Shown here: piece by piece, positions 11,329 to 22,103 of the stretch
How positions within the stretch are numbered: the first letter of the stretch is position 1
Layout: each line of letters opens with the position of its first letter
Source of the DNA: Vanrija pseudolonga
Taxonomy: Eukaryota; Basidiomycota; Tremellomycetes; Trichosporonales; Trichosporonaceae
Assembly (NCBI RefSeq): GCF_020906515.1
Contig: NC_085852.1
Coordinates: 2,976,001 to 3,040,000 of the forward strand
Direction: 5' to 3'
Length of the DNA: 64,000 nt
The notes under the pieces: model-generated
What the model saw: only the letters and a program-made list of their open reading frames with translations
What the model was told of the DNA's origin: nothing
Database searches by the model: none
Position numbers and translations under genes: made by a program

Positions 11329-11818
11329 TCAGGCCTGCACGCGCTCGTTAAGGCAGACCGTCGATCCGGAAGCGGAGCGGTGCGTGGGCGCAAAGGCAGA
11401 GTAGAGGCGCGGGGGGTTGAGTTCGCGGAACGAGCTGCGCGGGTGGTCGAACATGGCGTCAAAGTCGTTGCGGAGGAGGATGGGGTGGCGCGTGAGGGCG
11501 GGGTACTCGGTGTGTGGGCGAGGCGGGCGGGATGGCTCGGCCAGTTCCTGCGAGTTCGCGTTCGCGTCGAAAGTGCGCTTGGTGCAAGCGGGGCAGTAGA
11601 CGTGGCTGCTCGTGCGCGCCTTGATGGCCTTGCGGGCGAAGACCTTCTGCGCGGGGCTCGGCGGGTTGCAGGTGATGCAGTCGCGGTGCGCGGGGTGCTC
11701 GAGCTCCGGCTGGGAGACGGCGGCGCGGTCGCGGGTGAGGATGCGAGCGATGGCGGTGTCTGGGGAGTCAGTGCCTGAAGGGAGGGGAGGGGAGGGGAGG
11801 CGGAGGGGACTTACTCAT
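11329..11818 (-). CDS. Small zinc-ribbon-like protein (family B-like, copy 2)
   Basis: Two exons, 11818-11815 and 11774-11329, giving 149 residues. The intron is 40 bases, has GTAAGT and CAG ends, and contains a GGGGA-type purine repeat on the plus strand. The start codon plus one base form the whole first coding exon. The protein has CITC and CPAC pairs about 28 residues apart (C-x2-C ... C-x2-C), a zinc-ribbon-like spacing, then DMFDHPRSSFRELNPP near the end. A TTTTATC (GATAAAAG on the coding strand) lies about 140 bases upstream. No signal peptide. Grouping with 9753-10304 and 18636-19601 rests on size, strand, location and paired cysteines, not on clear alignment. No known family is recognised. 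Confidence 0.6.
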
Positions 11819-13787
11819 TGTTGTGGTTGTTGTGACTGGAGTTGTGGCCGTGAGGCGAGGTTCTGACGTGGTGCGGTGGTTGTGGTGGTAGTGGTGCGGT
11901 GCGAAGGTCGCTGAGAGACTTTGTTGAGAAGAAGGTTGCACTCGTCACATCGCTGCCTTTTATCTCTTTCTGGAGAACACACCGGCAACCAGGTGGGGTA
12001 TGCGTTCATACGCAACTACTGCGTGCTGTGGTGGGGATCCTGCACGCACCCGCCGACTGGCTGCAGCACGTCCAAGTCGGTGCACGAACGTGCGTGAGTA
12101 TGGTGACCGCTTGCCTTGTCCGTATGAATTCGGTCAGTCAGCTGATGTCCATATAAGTTGCAAGATACGCATTGCGTCGTTGTTGTCGACGCAAAAGGAG
12201 TCGAGGAGCGCAAAGAGCAGTCGCGCATGGAGCAAGTGCCACGAACGAACGCTTACACCCAGCAATTTGATTCCCCTAATTTCCCGAAAGGGTAATTTTG
12301 ATGCGAGTGGCGTCGCAACGATTCCATTTGCGTGGAGTGTCAACCGCACTTGCGGAGACGTGCAGCTGCAAATGGAGCACGGCGGCAACGATCAAAGCGG
12401 GTATCGAGCCAAACGCGTATGCAAGGCAACGCATGGGTGCGAGCAGTAGGGCCGCGATGTCGGACTTTGGCAGCAGGACCCGGTGACATCACCCTCGCCT
12501 TCTCGAGCACGCCGAAACGAGACCCGGCGCAACGAGAGCAAGTGGCTGAACGAATGTAATCGGCAGTGCGCATGGAGTAGGTGGTCGCTCCCTTGAAACG
12601 GGCTCGGATTCTGGAGACGGAGTCTCGAAGGGGACATCCGGTGACATCATGGTAGAACCGTCGCCAACTGTCGCCGTCCCCGTTGCCGTCGAGTATCGTT
12701 ACGCCGCTAACGGAGCACGCGTGGGAATAGGGACCGCTGCGAGTCGAGAAAGATGTAGACTGAAAACAGATACGCTGCACACGCTGCGCCAATGACGTCG
12801 ACGGCCCGCGGCAGCTAGCACCAACTCGCCCCCTATCGAACGGAGACGGTGAGAAGTCCGACTACTCGGCCAACCGGCGGAGAACCACGCATCGGATGAT
12901 GTAATGCCTCGTCGCGAGATGGAAAAATCAGGCGCGCTGGGGGTGTGCATGTGGGCTGCCGCCGCCGCCGCCAGTGATCACCAACTTCCCCGCCTTCCTC
13001 GTCTTCCTTTGCATTGTTTGCCTCGCCGTCGCCGTCAATGTCGCCGTTCGCCCCGGCTCCTCACAATTACGTTTTGCACCACTCTACTCTGCTTCACGAC
13101 GTCGATGGCACGACTCAACACGGCTCCCCAAGGCCCCAAGCTCCCCACGACTCGTCACCCCCGCGGCGCCCGGCCCGGCGACTCGCACCCCTTCAACACA
13201 ACAACACAGCGCCCACGCCCAGCGTCTTGTTGTGTGCCAAGGGACGACGATGCTGGCGCTGCCATCTGCGCTTGGTTCGCAGTCACTCCCCACTCAGTCA
13301 CCCGCCCAACGCCTGTTCCTCAACCCCATCCTTCTTGCCCTCGACCGCACCCACAACGAACGCCGGCCTGGCCATTGTGGCTTGCTCCTGGCGTGATCAT
13401 CTCCTCGCTTCCATTCCTGCAACTCGCACGCACGGCCCGTACGCCACCGACCCAACTCGCGTCAAAGGGTGGCGACCACGCCTAAACGGTACCAGGCGAC
13501 CCCCGGTGACACTTGTGTGTGTCCCCTCCCCTCTGTCCTCGTGTTTCCATCCTTTCAACACTCGCACTGCCATCCCGTGCCAATCGGCGTTACGCATTGG
13601 CCAATCCCACTCTCTGCCAAGTCGATGCCCTGCCCAGATGGCTCACTCCGCCCTCCTGGTTGCGAGCGGCGTCGCAACTACAAGACTGTCCCACCAAGTG
13701 ACTCTGGCCGCCGACCCCCCGCACCCCCCACTCCCCTCTCCCTTCATTGTTGCACCCACCACATCACCAAACAACAACCTACCCAAT
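11819..13787. other. Intergenic region, divergent promoters of a small Cys protein and family A copy 3
   Basis: Nearly 2 kb with no supportable gene. Open frames at 12974-13780 on the plus strand are proline/serine/arginine-rich, run through the expected 5' leader of the next gene, and have no family features. No repeat was noticed. Confidence 0.45.
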
Positions 13788-15173
13788 ATGCCCCCCAAGC
13801 TCCTCAAGCCCCCTGGCGACAAGGCCAAGACCTCACTCAGCGACAACGAGACCTCCCAGATCTATCCACCCGACAACCCACCGCCGCCGGTCAAGCTCCC
13901 CCGTGTTTACGGGTACTCGGATGCACGTATGCGTCAACTCCAAGAGGAAAATCATCCTGTCGTCGCCCCCTTGGAGCGGGCCGAGACCCTCCAGTTCAAC
14001 GAGGCCTGGGTCAAGCTCTTCCCGAAGGGCGTCCCCGTTGACGACGAAACTCTCATGGGCATCAACCACATCGACCACCAGCTCCTCTTCAACGCGTTTG
14101 TCTCTCTGCTCTACAAGTATCCCTTCTTCATTCGCCAGGGCTATGACTTCTTTGAGGTCAACGTGATCGCCTTCAAGTACAATATCAATGTGGTGAGTGA
14201 CGCGACGCGACGTGCCTCCCCTCTCACCCTCACCCACTAAACAGTCCCAGGGATTCACCTTACCTTATCTCAAGGAGTTTACTTTCGCGCTCCACACGGA
14301 GCGTATCCGCGACCTCCGCGTCGCGCTTCCAATCAACCATACCAACCACGGAGACATCTACCGCCGCTTCACATGCTTTCTCCTCCAAGTGCTTGCAAAC
14401 CCGAACCTCGACACCCTGTTCCTCGATCTTGAGGCGGACTTCCACTTCCCATACCCCATGCTCGACTTATACCTTAGCTCTCCTCGTTCGGCTGGGCTTC
14501 ATAGGTTCAAGATCGGTGTCAAGGACAGCTTCTTTGCCCAGAAGCTCATCCGTGGCATTCCGTCTGCCAACACAGACCTGCAGCTCATCTGCTTTAACAA
14601 GTGCAAGGCCACCGATGCCGTCGCGTGTAGCTGCAAGGCCCGTTACCTTGGCCCCATTGATCCTGGTTACCATGTCCTGTTCAGTGCCGTGCTTGACCGC
14701 AACAAGGAGCGTGACCTTCGCCGCCGCGCCGCGGCGCCGCCATGGAAATCTTGAACTGCGCGTCGGTTCTCCTCTCTGGCGCCACGACGATCAGAGACTT
14801 CGACAGCTTGCCGCGCAAATCCCAGCAGCGCATCAACAACATCCTCACCCAGTCACTCCCTCCGGTACCAGCCCGTGCTGAGAATCTTCACCTCCCCGGC
14901 TGCTTTGTGACCTTAAAGTACCGCCGAGAGATCGCCGGTGACGTCGCTTGGGAGCCCGCAATCACCAAGGCGGAGGCTGTTTACATCCTCAAGAACGCCG
15001 GGTTAATCAACCATCTTCTCAAGAGCAACGCCACTCGCATGCTCCACGAGAGGCCAGAGATTGGCGCCCAGATCATCTGGGATGTCCTTCTCCGTGCTCC
15101 GTCTCGCAAGCAGCTCGCCGCCCAGGTGTGGGAGGGCGGTACCAGCATGGAGGCTGAGTGCAGTCGTCGTTAA
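13788..15173 (+). CDS. F-box-like family protein (family A, copy 3), frame break near 14720-14745
   Basis: Exon 1 is 13788-14192 and exon 2 begins at 14245 (GTGAGT donor, AACAG acceptor). Exon 2 reads LPYLKEFTFAL, LLQVLANPNLDTLFLDLE, IGVKDSFFAQKLI, a Cys cluster (VACSCKA) and HVLFSAVLDRNKERDLRRRA. The frame then closes at 14754, while the family-like sequence continues in another frame from about 14742 (FDSLPRKSQQRINNIL, an F-box-like LP motif) to a stop at 15171-15173. The paralogue 15846-17176 runs continuously across the equivalent place (HVLLANAQ ... NQAAAKFF), and no GT-AG pair fits the gap. A one- or two-base slip in the GC-rich run is therefore likely, either real or an assembly error. 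Unbroken, the protein would be about 440 residues. Confidence 0.65.
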
Positions 15174-15845
15174 CACGGGCTCCATCCCCCTGCCCCTCAT
15201 GATCGATTCTTTGACTCCGAGTACACGTGACAGCACGGACTGAACGCCAGTGTCATGCATAGTAGTCTGCGCACTTCAGCCTGTTGTGGAAGATACTAAT
15301 AGACTAATGCATACATACTAAGCTTGACGACCTGCCCTCACGCCGCCGCCCCCATTCCCGCGCTTTTTACAGTTTGAGGCTCGCTGTGGATCCCCCAGAC
15401 GATGGCGTACGCGCTGAGCTGATAACTCCGAGCTGGCGCCCCCGATATGTAACGCCATCACCTTCTTGTCCGGGATATTCATGCTGACGTTTGGTCTGTA
15501 GCGGTCGCTTGAGGCTCAAGACGGCAGATTGCAGGCGCCGGAGCCACCGCCGGCCCACACTGGCCCCGTTGTTCGTCAGAACCGTGCGCCACCTCATTGT
15601 GTAATTTTTATTCACCATATGCATAGCTATTGTCATTATTTCCACAGTCTGTCTTGAGCCTGGTATGTACAGAGTCCAGGCAAATTGTGCTTATGTCGAT
15701 GAGGAGTGGGGATGGGATGGGATGGGATGGTACGATGCGGACATACATATACTGTTGGGTGGGCTCAGCGAGGAAAGGTGATGCGTCATGGCGGTGGAGG
15801 TTGGTGACGGTGACGCTGGGGACGGACAGCAACGCTACCGCCGTC
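15174..15845. other. Convergent intergenic region with GGGAT repeats
   Basis: This region lies between the ends of family A copies 3 and 4. It contains four GGGAT-type units at about 15710-15731 and AT-richer sequence near 15290-15320. No gene is seen. Confidence 0.5.
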
Positions 15846-17176
15846 CTATGCAGCGTCGTAGTTGATAGACTCGAAGGGCTCAAAGCCGCGCAGGTTGGCC
15901 ATGGGAGCCGCGAGGATCTGCTTGAAGAACTCGTGGCGGTTGACGTCACGGTTGTAGTCCTCCTCATCGTCGCCGAAGCAGAGCGCCTCCAGCATGCGAC
16001 CGAGCCCGCGCCTCGAGAGGGCGTACTTGATGATGCGGTTCATCTCGTCGTCGGTGAGAGGCGACATGGGTGCGGGGGCAGGCGGAGCAGCCGGGGCCGG
16101 CGGGCCGGTGGGAGGGCTCGCAACCTCGGCAGGACGGGCAGGCGGGCCGGCGCGAGCGTTCGGAGCCTCGGCAGGAGGGGCAACGATGAAGATGACCGTG
16201 TCGGTGTAGGGGGCGGGCTGGATGGCGAAAGACGCGAGAAGCGCGCGAATCTGGGCCTCGGTGGGAGTCGTGGTGATGGGTTCGACCTCGAGGTACGACA
16301 GGACGAGGCGGATGACCTCGAGCGGAAGAACCCCGTTGACTGTGGAAGGGCTGGAAGGCGCGACGGGCGAGGACGAGTTGCCGACGGTCGGCGAGGCCGC
16401 ACCCGGAGGAGTGGGGGTGTGGGGCGCGAAGAGCTTCGACGTCGTGAAGGTCTGCACAAAGAACTTGGCGGCGGCCTGGTTGCGGATGAGCATCTTCTGG
16501 GCGTTGGCAAGGAGGACGTGGCTGGTCGCCGTGTGACCGCGGAAGGTCTGCGGGCAGCCGCAGCCCTCGTCCTCGGTGGGAGAGGCACAGTTGCACACCG
16601 TGATCTGGAGGAGGGTGCTGTTGACGGGGATGATGCTGGCGGTCATCCAGCGGGCCCAGTAGTCGGTGGGCTGGCCGTGTCCGAAGATCTTGAGGAAGTG
16701 GAGGCCGTGGCTGCGCCCTGACTTGAGGTAGCGTACGAGCTGGTCGTGGATGTGGTGGACGGGGACGTTGGCGACCAGGAGGCTCGTGATGCCGGGGTTG
16801 TGCAGCGTGTCGATGAGGTACGTGACGAACCGGCGGCGGTGGTCGGTGAGGCGGTGGCCCGTGGACTCGGTGGGCGCCTCGACCCACACCTGGCGAATGG
16901 GGGAGCGGTTGAGCGCGCGCATGAGCTCGGGGAAGAAAGCCTCGTCCTGGGGGGTGTCAGCATGCCGGCCGGAGAGAAAGAGAGACTCACGAGCTTGAGG
17001 AGGCCGTCGCGGATGAGCGAGCCGAGCGTGAGTGTGACGACGTTGTCCTCGACGCTAATGAAGAGGGGGTAGTTCACGAGGAGGCGCCGGAGCGGCGCCA
17101 GGGCCGGCTTGTCGAGGAGGCTGACGTCGACGAACGTCTTGAGGTGCAGGCGGACGACGAGGGTGGGCTTGGTCAT
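15846..17176 (-). CDS. F-box-like family protein (family A, copy 4)
   Basis: Two exons, 17176-16991 and 16946-15846, giving 428 residues, with GTGAGT and CCAG splice ends. The order of blocks matches copy 3: an N-terminal segment with LRRLLVNYPLFI and LTLGSLIRDGLLKL, then FVTYLIDTLHNPGITSLLV, LKSGRSHGLHFLKIFG, a Cys cluster (CNCASPTEDEGCGC), HVLLANAQKMLIRNQAAAKFF, an F-box-like LPLEVIRLVLSYLE, and an Ala/Pro-rich linker. The C-terminal helix-like block is DEMNRIIKYALSRRGL. Because it is uninterrupted it serves as the reference for the frame break in copy 3, which it faces tail to tail. It could be an SCF substrate adaptor; this is inference only. A TTTAAA element lies at about 17245-17252, 70 bases upstream. 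Confidence 0.8.
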
Positions 17177-18635
17177 GGTGCGAAAGAAGCGAGGGGGGCA
17201 AGGAGGGAGGCGAGAGGGGGTAACCAAGAGAGGAGCCCAGGCCATGTTTAAAGCACTTCGCGCCCTCGCAGCGGGCAGCGAGTCGAGCAAGGAGACGAGG
17301 GGGGCGGCGCGGCAGTGAACCGGTGTGGGGTGTACTTGCAATGGGGTAAGAGGGGGCAATGGGAGTAAGAGGAGTGTAGAGTGTAGAGTGTGGATGTCAA
17401 TGCTGGGCAACACCCACGCCCAGCAGACGGCCACGGCCACGGCACCGAGTAAGTGTGTGCTGCGACCGCAGGTGACGAGGTGCATGGGTGCGTGGTCGAG
17501 CGGTCGAGTCGAGGCGGACACACCATGGGCCGCGGCGTGGACGTTGGCCGCCGCCAAGTGACACACACAACCATCCAAGTCTCTCGAAATAGCGTTATCT
17601 GCAATCCAGGGCTGGGAGAGGGGCGCTGGGTGGATGGGTGCCGTGCGGCAGAAGCAAGCGCTGTAAACCCAAACAACTCGGCCGCCACGATCGCCGGTGG
17701 CGCCGCCTATTTCCACCTCGCGCGCGGAGCACGCATGCAATGCACGGCCAATAATGCGAACAGCTTGCCATAAGCTAGGTGTGCTGTAAAAGCGTTATTG
17801 TTGCGCGCTGGCGGCGTGCTGACGATCGAGCGCACACACACTCGCACCAGCCGGCCCTCCCTCGTCAGGCGCCACAAGCGACGCGACAACACACACTTAT
17901 TTTCCCCGGCTGTAGCCCTTGGCGATTGGTTCTTCCGGCGGGTGTGTAGCTTATGGTGGCGCTGGAGGGCTGAGAAAAAAGGCAGTGTAGAAGGGCTTGT
18001 TGTGGGGAGCGAGCGAGGGTGCGGCGCTGTGTGGCGGCTGCGAAGGTGCAGTAACCGGGCACGCCAGGTGCCCTTGTCGTGTGAGTGGGCAAATCAGGGC
18101 GTTATCGGTCGGTTCTGAGACGCGAAACGTGCCTGTAGAGTGACTGGGAGAGTATGTACGCACTGGCGCGACGGCCGGCACCAAACCTCGCGCCGTCACC
18201 CATTCCCCACGCCTGCACCCGTTCCTCTTGCTCGACTGTCCTTCATCCCTACTTATCTCTCCACACACCTGTCCTCCTTCCTCGCCGTTACCATGCCCTG
18301 TTACCATCTTCACACGCCTTGCTGTTGGAGGTAGCAACCCCGGCCAGCTCCGACTCGACCAGCCTATCCCCGATGACTCGACGCTCGCCACCCCTCCTCG
18401 TTTGCCACCCGTCGCCACCTCAAGTCGCCACCCGCCCTCAAGTCAGTCTCGTCCTCCGATCACAGTGCAACAGTGCAGCGAACCAATACACTACTAGCAT
18501 TATAATCCTACACTACTACAACAACGGCACACTGGACCAGCCAAGTGTGAGTCAGTTTTACGACGTGACCCGGTCGCCGATCCTAAAGGTGGGACTTGAT
18601 CTGGTCCGTGGGTGCGGTGGTGCCGTGTCTGTGAC
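17177..18635. other. Intergenic region between family A copy 4 and family B copy 3
   Basis: About 1.46 kb with no supportable gene. The left part is the promoter of the minus-strand gene at 17176. The right end holds the repeat block 18530-18606 annotated separately. Confidence 0.45.
18530..18606. repeat. 3'-flank repeat block, single unit, shared with 9578-9723
   Basis: CACTGGACCAGCCAAG at 18530-18545 is identical to 9578-9593. It is followed at 18550-18606 by one copy of the AGTCAGTT ... GACGTGACC ... GGTCG unit that is present twice near 9610-9723. It lies about 30 bases beyond the stop of 18636-19601. Confidence 0.8.
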
Positions 18636-19601
18636 TCAGAACTTAGGCGGGACGGGGAGTGGGTTCTGCTCGAGGTAGCGCGAGTACTCGGCGTGCCTCT
18701 GAGCGTGCTTCTTGGACTCGACGGGGATCCTCTGGACAGCGCGGTACGCAGAGACCTCGGCCTGGGCGCGAGTCGGGGCGGGCTTGCGCGGAACAGAGTA
18801 GGGGTTGGTGGGGCGGTCAGACGAAGCGACAGTGGGGAGGGGCTTGTACTGGTCCGGGAGCGTGTGCGTGACCTCGACGTCGTAGCGCGTGCGCGTCGAC
18901 GAGACCGAGACGACCGAGTCGCGGTTGCGAATCTTGGCGAGAGCCTGGTCGAGGGCCGAGACGGGGTTGGCACTGGGCTGGACGAGGCGCTGAGGCTGGG
19001 GCGAGATGATGGCGGGCGCGACCTGCGAAGAGGCGGTGTGGTACGACGAGGTCGAGACCATCGAGTCGCGGGGCGACGCGGCCGTGTAGTAGCTCGAGGC
19101 CGACGAGACGGTCGAGGCGCGCGACGAAGTGGGTGGGGTGGCGGGGAGGTGGTACGACGCCGGGAGAGTGTGGCGGTGAGGTGGGGTGGGCAGAGCCTTG
19201 TTGACCTTGGGCGGGGTGGCGGGCGGGGTCGGGAGCGCCTTGGCGACCTTGAGTGGGGCCGTCTTGCCAATGCTGGCGTTGTGACGAGCCCACGGGGTGC
19301 CGGAGGGGTGAGCGACCGAGGTGAGGTACTGGTAGTCGACCGCCGTGGCGTGAGCCTGGGCGGGGTTCGGGTTCTGCAGAACCTTGAGCTTGCGGTACTC
19401 CTCCCAGCAGCGCTCGCAGTTGATCTTAGCGAGGTGGGGGAGGGCGGGGTAGAGCGCCATGAAGCGCTTGGCGGCGTCGGGGCGCGTGCAGACGGGGCAC
19501 TGGGGGTGGATCGGGGCGAGCTCGGGCGAGAGGTTGATGCTGATGGGCGTCCACTGGAAGGTGGAGCCGGAGGTGGTAGCGGTGGCGGTCGAGCGCGACA
19601 T
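18636..19601 (-). CDS. Small Cys-motif, Pro/Ser-rich protein (family B, copy 3)
   Basis: Single exon, 321 residues. The N-terminal part has CPVC (near 36-39) and CERC (near 62-65), a C-x2-C ... C-x2-C zinc-ribbon-like arrangement. It is followed by a low-complexity central region with KALPTPPATPPK-type proline repeats (about 119-140) and a Ser/Tyr/Ala-rich stretch. A charged C-terminal tail has HAEYSRYLEQNPLPVPPKF. No signal peptide or membrane segment is seen. Upstream and downstream flanks match those of 9753-10304, so the two arose by duplication of a unit including promoter and 3' end, although the proteins now share little beyond paired cysteines and proline tracts. Function is unknown; protein binding or zinc binding is guesswork. 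Confidence 0.65.
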   Translation of the reverse strand: MSRSTATATTSGSTFQWTPISINLSPELAPIHPQCPVCTRPDAAKRFMALYPALPHLAKINCERCWEEYRKLKVLQNPNPAQAHATAVDYQYLTSVAHPSGTPWARHNASIGKTAPLKVAKALPTPPATPPKVNKALPTPPHRHTLPASYHLPATPPTSSRASTVSSASSYYTAASPRDSMVSTSSYHTASSQVAPAIISPQPQRLVQPSANPVSALDQALAKIRNRDSVVSVSSTRTRYDVEVTHTLPDQYKPLPTVASSDRPTNPYSVPRKPAPTRAQAEVSAYRAVQRIPVESKKHAQRHAEYSRYLEQNPLPVPPKF

Positions 19602-20781
19602 GGTAAGAGGTGTGATGGTGGTGGTGGTGCTGTAAGAGCGGAGTGGTGTGATGGTGGTGCTGGTACAGCGGTGGTGGTGGAACCCAATGGGCGATGAAGA
19701 AGAAGTTCGAAGAGGCGGAGGGGTGCATGCTTATAAGCCGCTCTCGCTGGGGGGTGAGCATGCAGGACGTTGTGTTGAGAGCAAATTTGCGCGACGAGAG
19801 AGGCAACAACAGCGACGACGCAAGTGTCGGTCGCGACGAACGCATCTGGACGATTAGGATGTGGCTCTAATGCGCCACTCGGATTTTGTGACATTTGTCA
19901 AGGTTATTAGGAAATTTCCTAATGGCACCGACGGCACCTTCCCTTTTCGTCGGCGCCGCTTCCGCAAACGTCGTTGAGCGCGACGCAACGGGTCGCGAAC
20001 ACGCCGGCGGCGGGGTTCGGCACACGGCGTTTGAGCCGTGTGCATCCGCTGTGGAGGGGAGGTGTGGCGCCGGTGCATGGGTGCTTGGGCGGGGTGGTTC
20101 ATGGAGGGGGTGGGTGGTGGTCGAGGAGGAGGGAGGGAGTCGGTGAGCGGTGAGCGCCGTGCGGCGGCGCCGAGGGGTCGAGGGCACGTCGCTGCGTGCT
20201 TGAGGGTGCATGAACCGGTCGTGTCGCCGTTCAACGCCACCGAGAGACAGTGATAGTGGTTATCGGCTGTACCAGTGACGAGGCCTTAGTGAAGGGGTGC
20301 CATGCCAGGCGCCATGCCCCACCTCCACTCGAACGAAATCAGGCGCGTCGCCGTTGTCATCGACTACATAGACACCGCAATTCACCGCGGGCGGCAGCGA
20401 CACTGCGCTCAAAGTCCGTCACCCGGCAGTCTCGCTCCAGCTCGTGGGGAGGGGCTAGCTCGTCGACGTGAGCTGTATGCTAGCGCGCTTGCGTAGTAGT
20501 TTGACGTGGCGTGCGATGTACATTGTGTCTGTGCCAAGGACGTGTCGGGTGCCCCGGGCGCCACGTAGTTCGCACACCATATACGCCACCGCGCCACCTC
20601 CACCGCCGCTATCCACCACCACCACGGCCCACATGGCCGCCGCCGCCGCTCGCACCGCCCTATGCACTCGCTCGACGCCTTCCGCGCACTGCATCTCACT
20701 CTTGCACGTCACTCGATCCACCAAGGCGATGGGTACATAACTCTGCGGCCGGAGCACCCAGCCAGCGCCTTGCACCCCAGC
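19602..20781. other. Divergent intergenic region (family B copy 3 and family A copy 5 promoters)
   Basis: The first 330 bases match the upstream region of 9753-10304 in word order (AGAGGCGG, GCATGCTTATAAGC, GCATCTGGACG, AATGGCAC). No gene is supportable in the remainder. An open frame at 20455-21090 on the minus strand is antisense to the family A gene. Confidence 0.5.
19725..19738 (-). promoter_or_regulatory. TATA-like palindromic promoter element
   Basis: GCATGCTTATAAGC lies 124 bases upstream of the start of 18636-19601; its core GCTTATAAGC is a perfect palindrome. The counterpart is at 10429-10442. Confidence 0.6.
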
Positions 20782-22037
20782 ATGTGTCTCCACAGTGCGT
20801 GCGCGTACGCGGTGCGGAACCCCAAACAACCTGCTAACGACAACCAACCAGACCTCGACGCCCTCTTCATGGCCGTCGCGCCGCGCCAGCCGCGCAACGC
20901 CTGGGGCCGGCGCGTCGACCCGCTCGCGACGCTCCGTGACCTCGGACATGCCCGCCACGAGTTCCTCAAGCCCAAGCCCATGTGGCCGGGGTACGACACG
21001 CTCGCGACGGGACAAGAGAGCCTGGTGCTCAGCGGCAAGATGTACTACTCGTTCATGAGTGGGGTGCGTGTGGGACGGCGCACGGCGCACGGGGGTGACT
21101 GCTGACAGGAGTACAGCATTCGACCGCCTGGTGGATCGTCAGCTGCCTCAACAAGGTTGCCCTGACGCACCTCGTCATCCACCTCACGTCGGACGGCTGC
21201 AACGCCGACTTCCAGAAACGCTTCTTCGACCAGTTCTACGTGCCGAGCATCAAGACGCTCATCTTTGCCGACGCGCTCGACGTCGACTCGGTCCCCTCGA
21301 TCGTCAAGTGGCTCTCCACGGCCGGCGCGACCGTCACGGCGCTCAGCTTCTCGGGGCTCAAGTACCCCAAGGACAGCTACGAGACTGTGCCGACAGAAGA
21401 AAACCTCGCGCCGCTGCTCGACGCGCTCACAAAGCACAAGGGCCTGCACCACTTCTGCATGTGCCGCGGGACCATGTGCACCGCCGACAGCAAGGGCTTC
21501 TGGGTGCGCAATGGCAAGGGCAAGCTCTGCCGGCCAAGCGACGTATTCATGGGCTTTGCGAGCCCCGAGGCGCGCCGCGCGCTCGATAACAGGATAGACG
21601 GCAACGCGACCCCAGCGAACGAGGTGCGCCGCGCCATCAGGGACACGCTTGTGCCGGCCCGTATCATCATGCGTGCGACTAACGCCGGGTTGCTGAGCAA
21701 GACGGATGCCTGGTCGACGTGGATCTGGGGCGGCGAGGCCGCCACGTCGGACAACCCGCTCCTCCGCGCCGAGGGCCCGCCGCGTCTCCCGCCCGAGATC
21801 ATGCTCCACATCCTCGGCATGCTCTCCCCTCCGGGGGTCCTCAGCGCCGCCGAGCGCAAGCGCCTGTATGACGAGGCGGGAGACAAGGTTGCGCTCAAGG
21901 CCCGCGCGAAGGAGGTCATCGCCGGCGCCAAAGAGGGGATGACCATGGACCAGATGATGGAGGAGTGGATCGTGAGCAGGAACTTTTTGGCCGGGTATGG
22001 CGTCAAGCACTTTGTCAGGTGGAAGGCGATCAGTTAG
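20782..22037 (+). CDS. F-box-like family protein (family A, copy 5)
   Basis: Three exons: 20782-20794, 20852-21063, 21117-22037, giving 381 residues. Exon 1 is only 13 bases and ends in the same phase as exon 1 of copy 2. The second intron uses GTGCGT and the second of two nearby CAG acceptors, which is the one that keeps the frame. Features are LVIHLTSDGCNADFQ and YVPSIKTLIFADALDV (leucine-rich-repeat-like), CMCRGTMC, the shared motif RDTLVPARIIMRA, and the clearest F-box-like sequence of the family, LPPEIMLHILGMLSPPG. It ends VKHFVRWKAIS. It lies close to the 3' end of the transcription factor gene at 22104. The SCF adaptor role is inferred from the LPPE motif alone. Confidence 0.75.
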
Positions 22038-22103
22038 TGTCGGACAGTCTGCGCCTGTGTGTTATATAGTATAGTTGTAGCTGGGTAATGGCAGTGCATG
22101 GTA

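Noticed and set aside
15630-16721. Plus-strand open frame of 363 codons
   Set aside because: It is antisense to family A copy 4, which has a splice-consistent paralogue-supported model.
18500-19894. Minus-strand open frame of 464 codons, Ser/Arg/Pro-rich, overlapping 18636-19601
   Set aside because: It is another frame of the same strand across the family B gene; its composition is low complexity and the frame runs through the repeat block and upstream flank.
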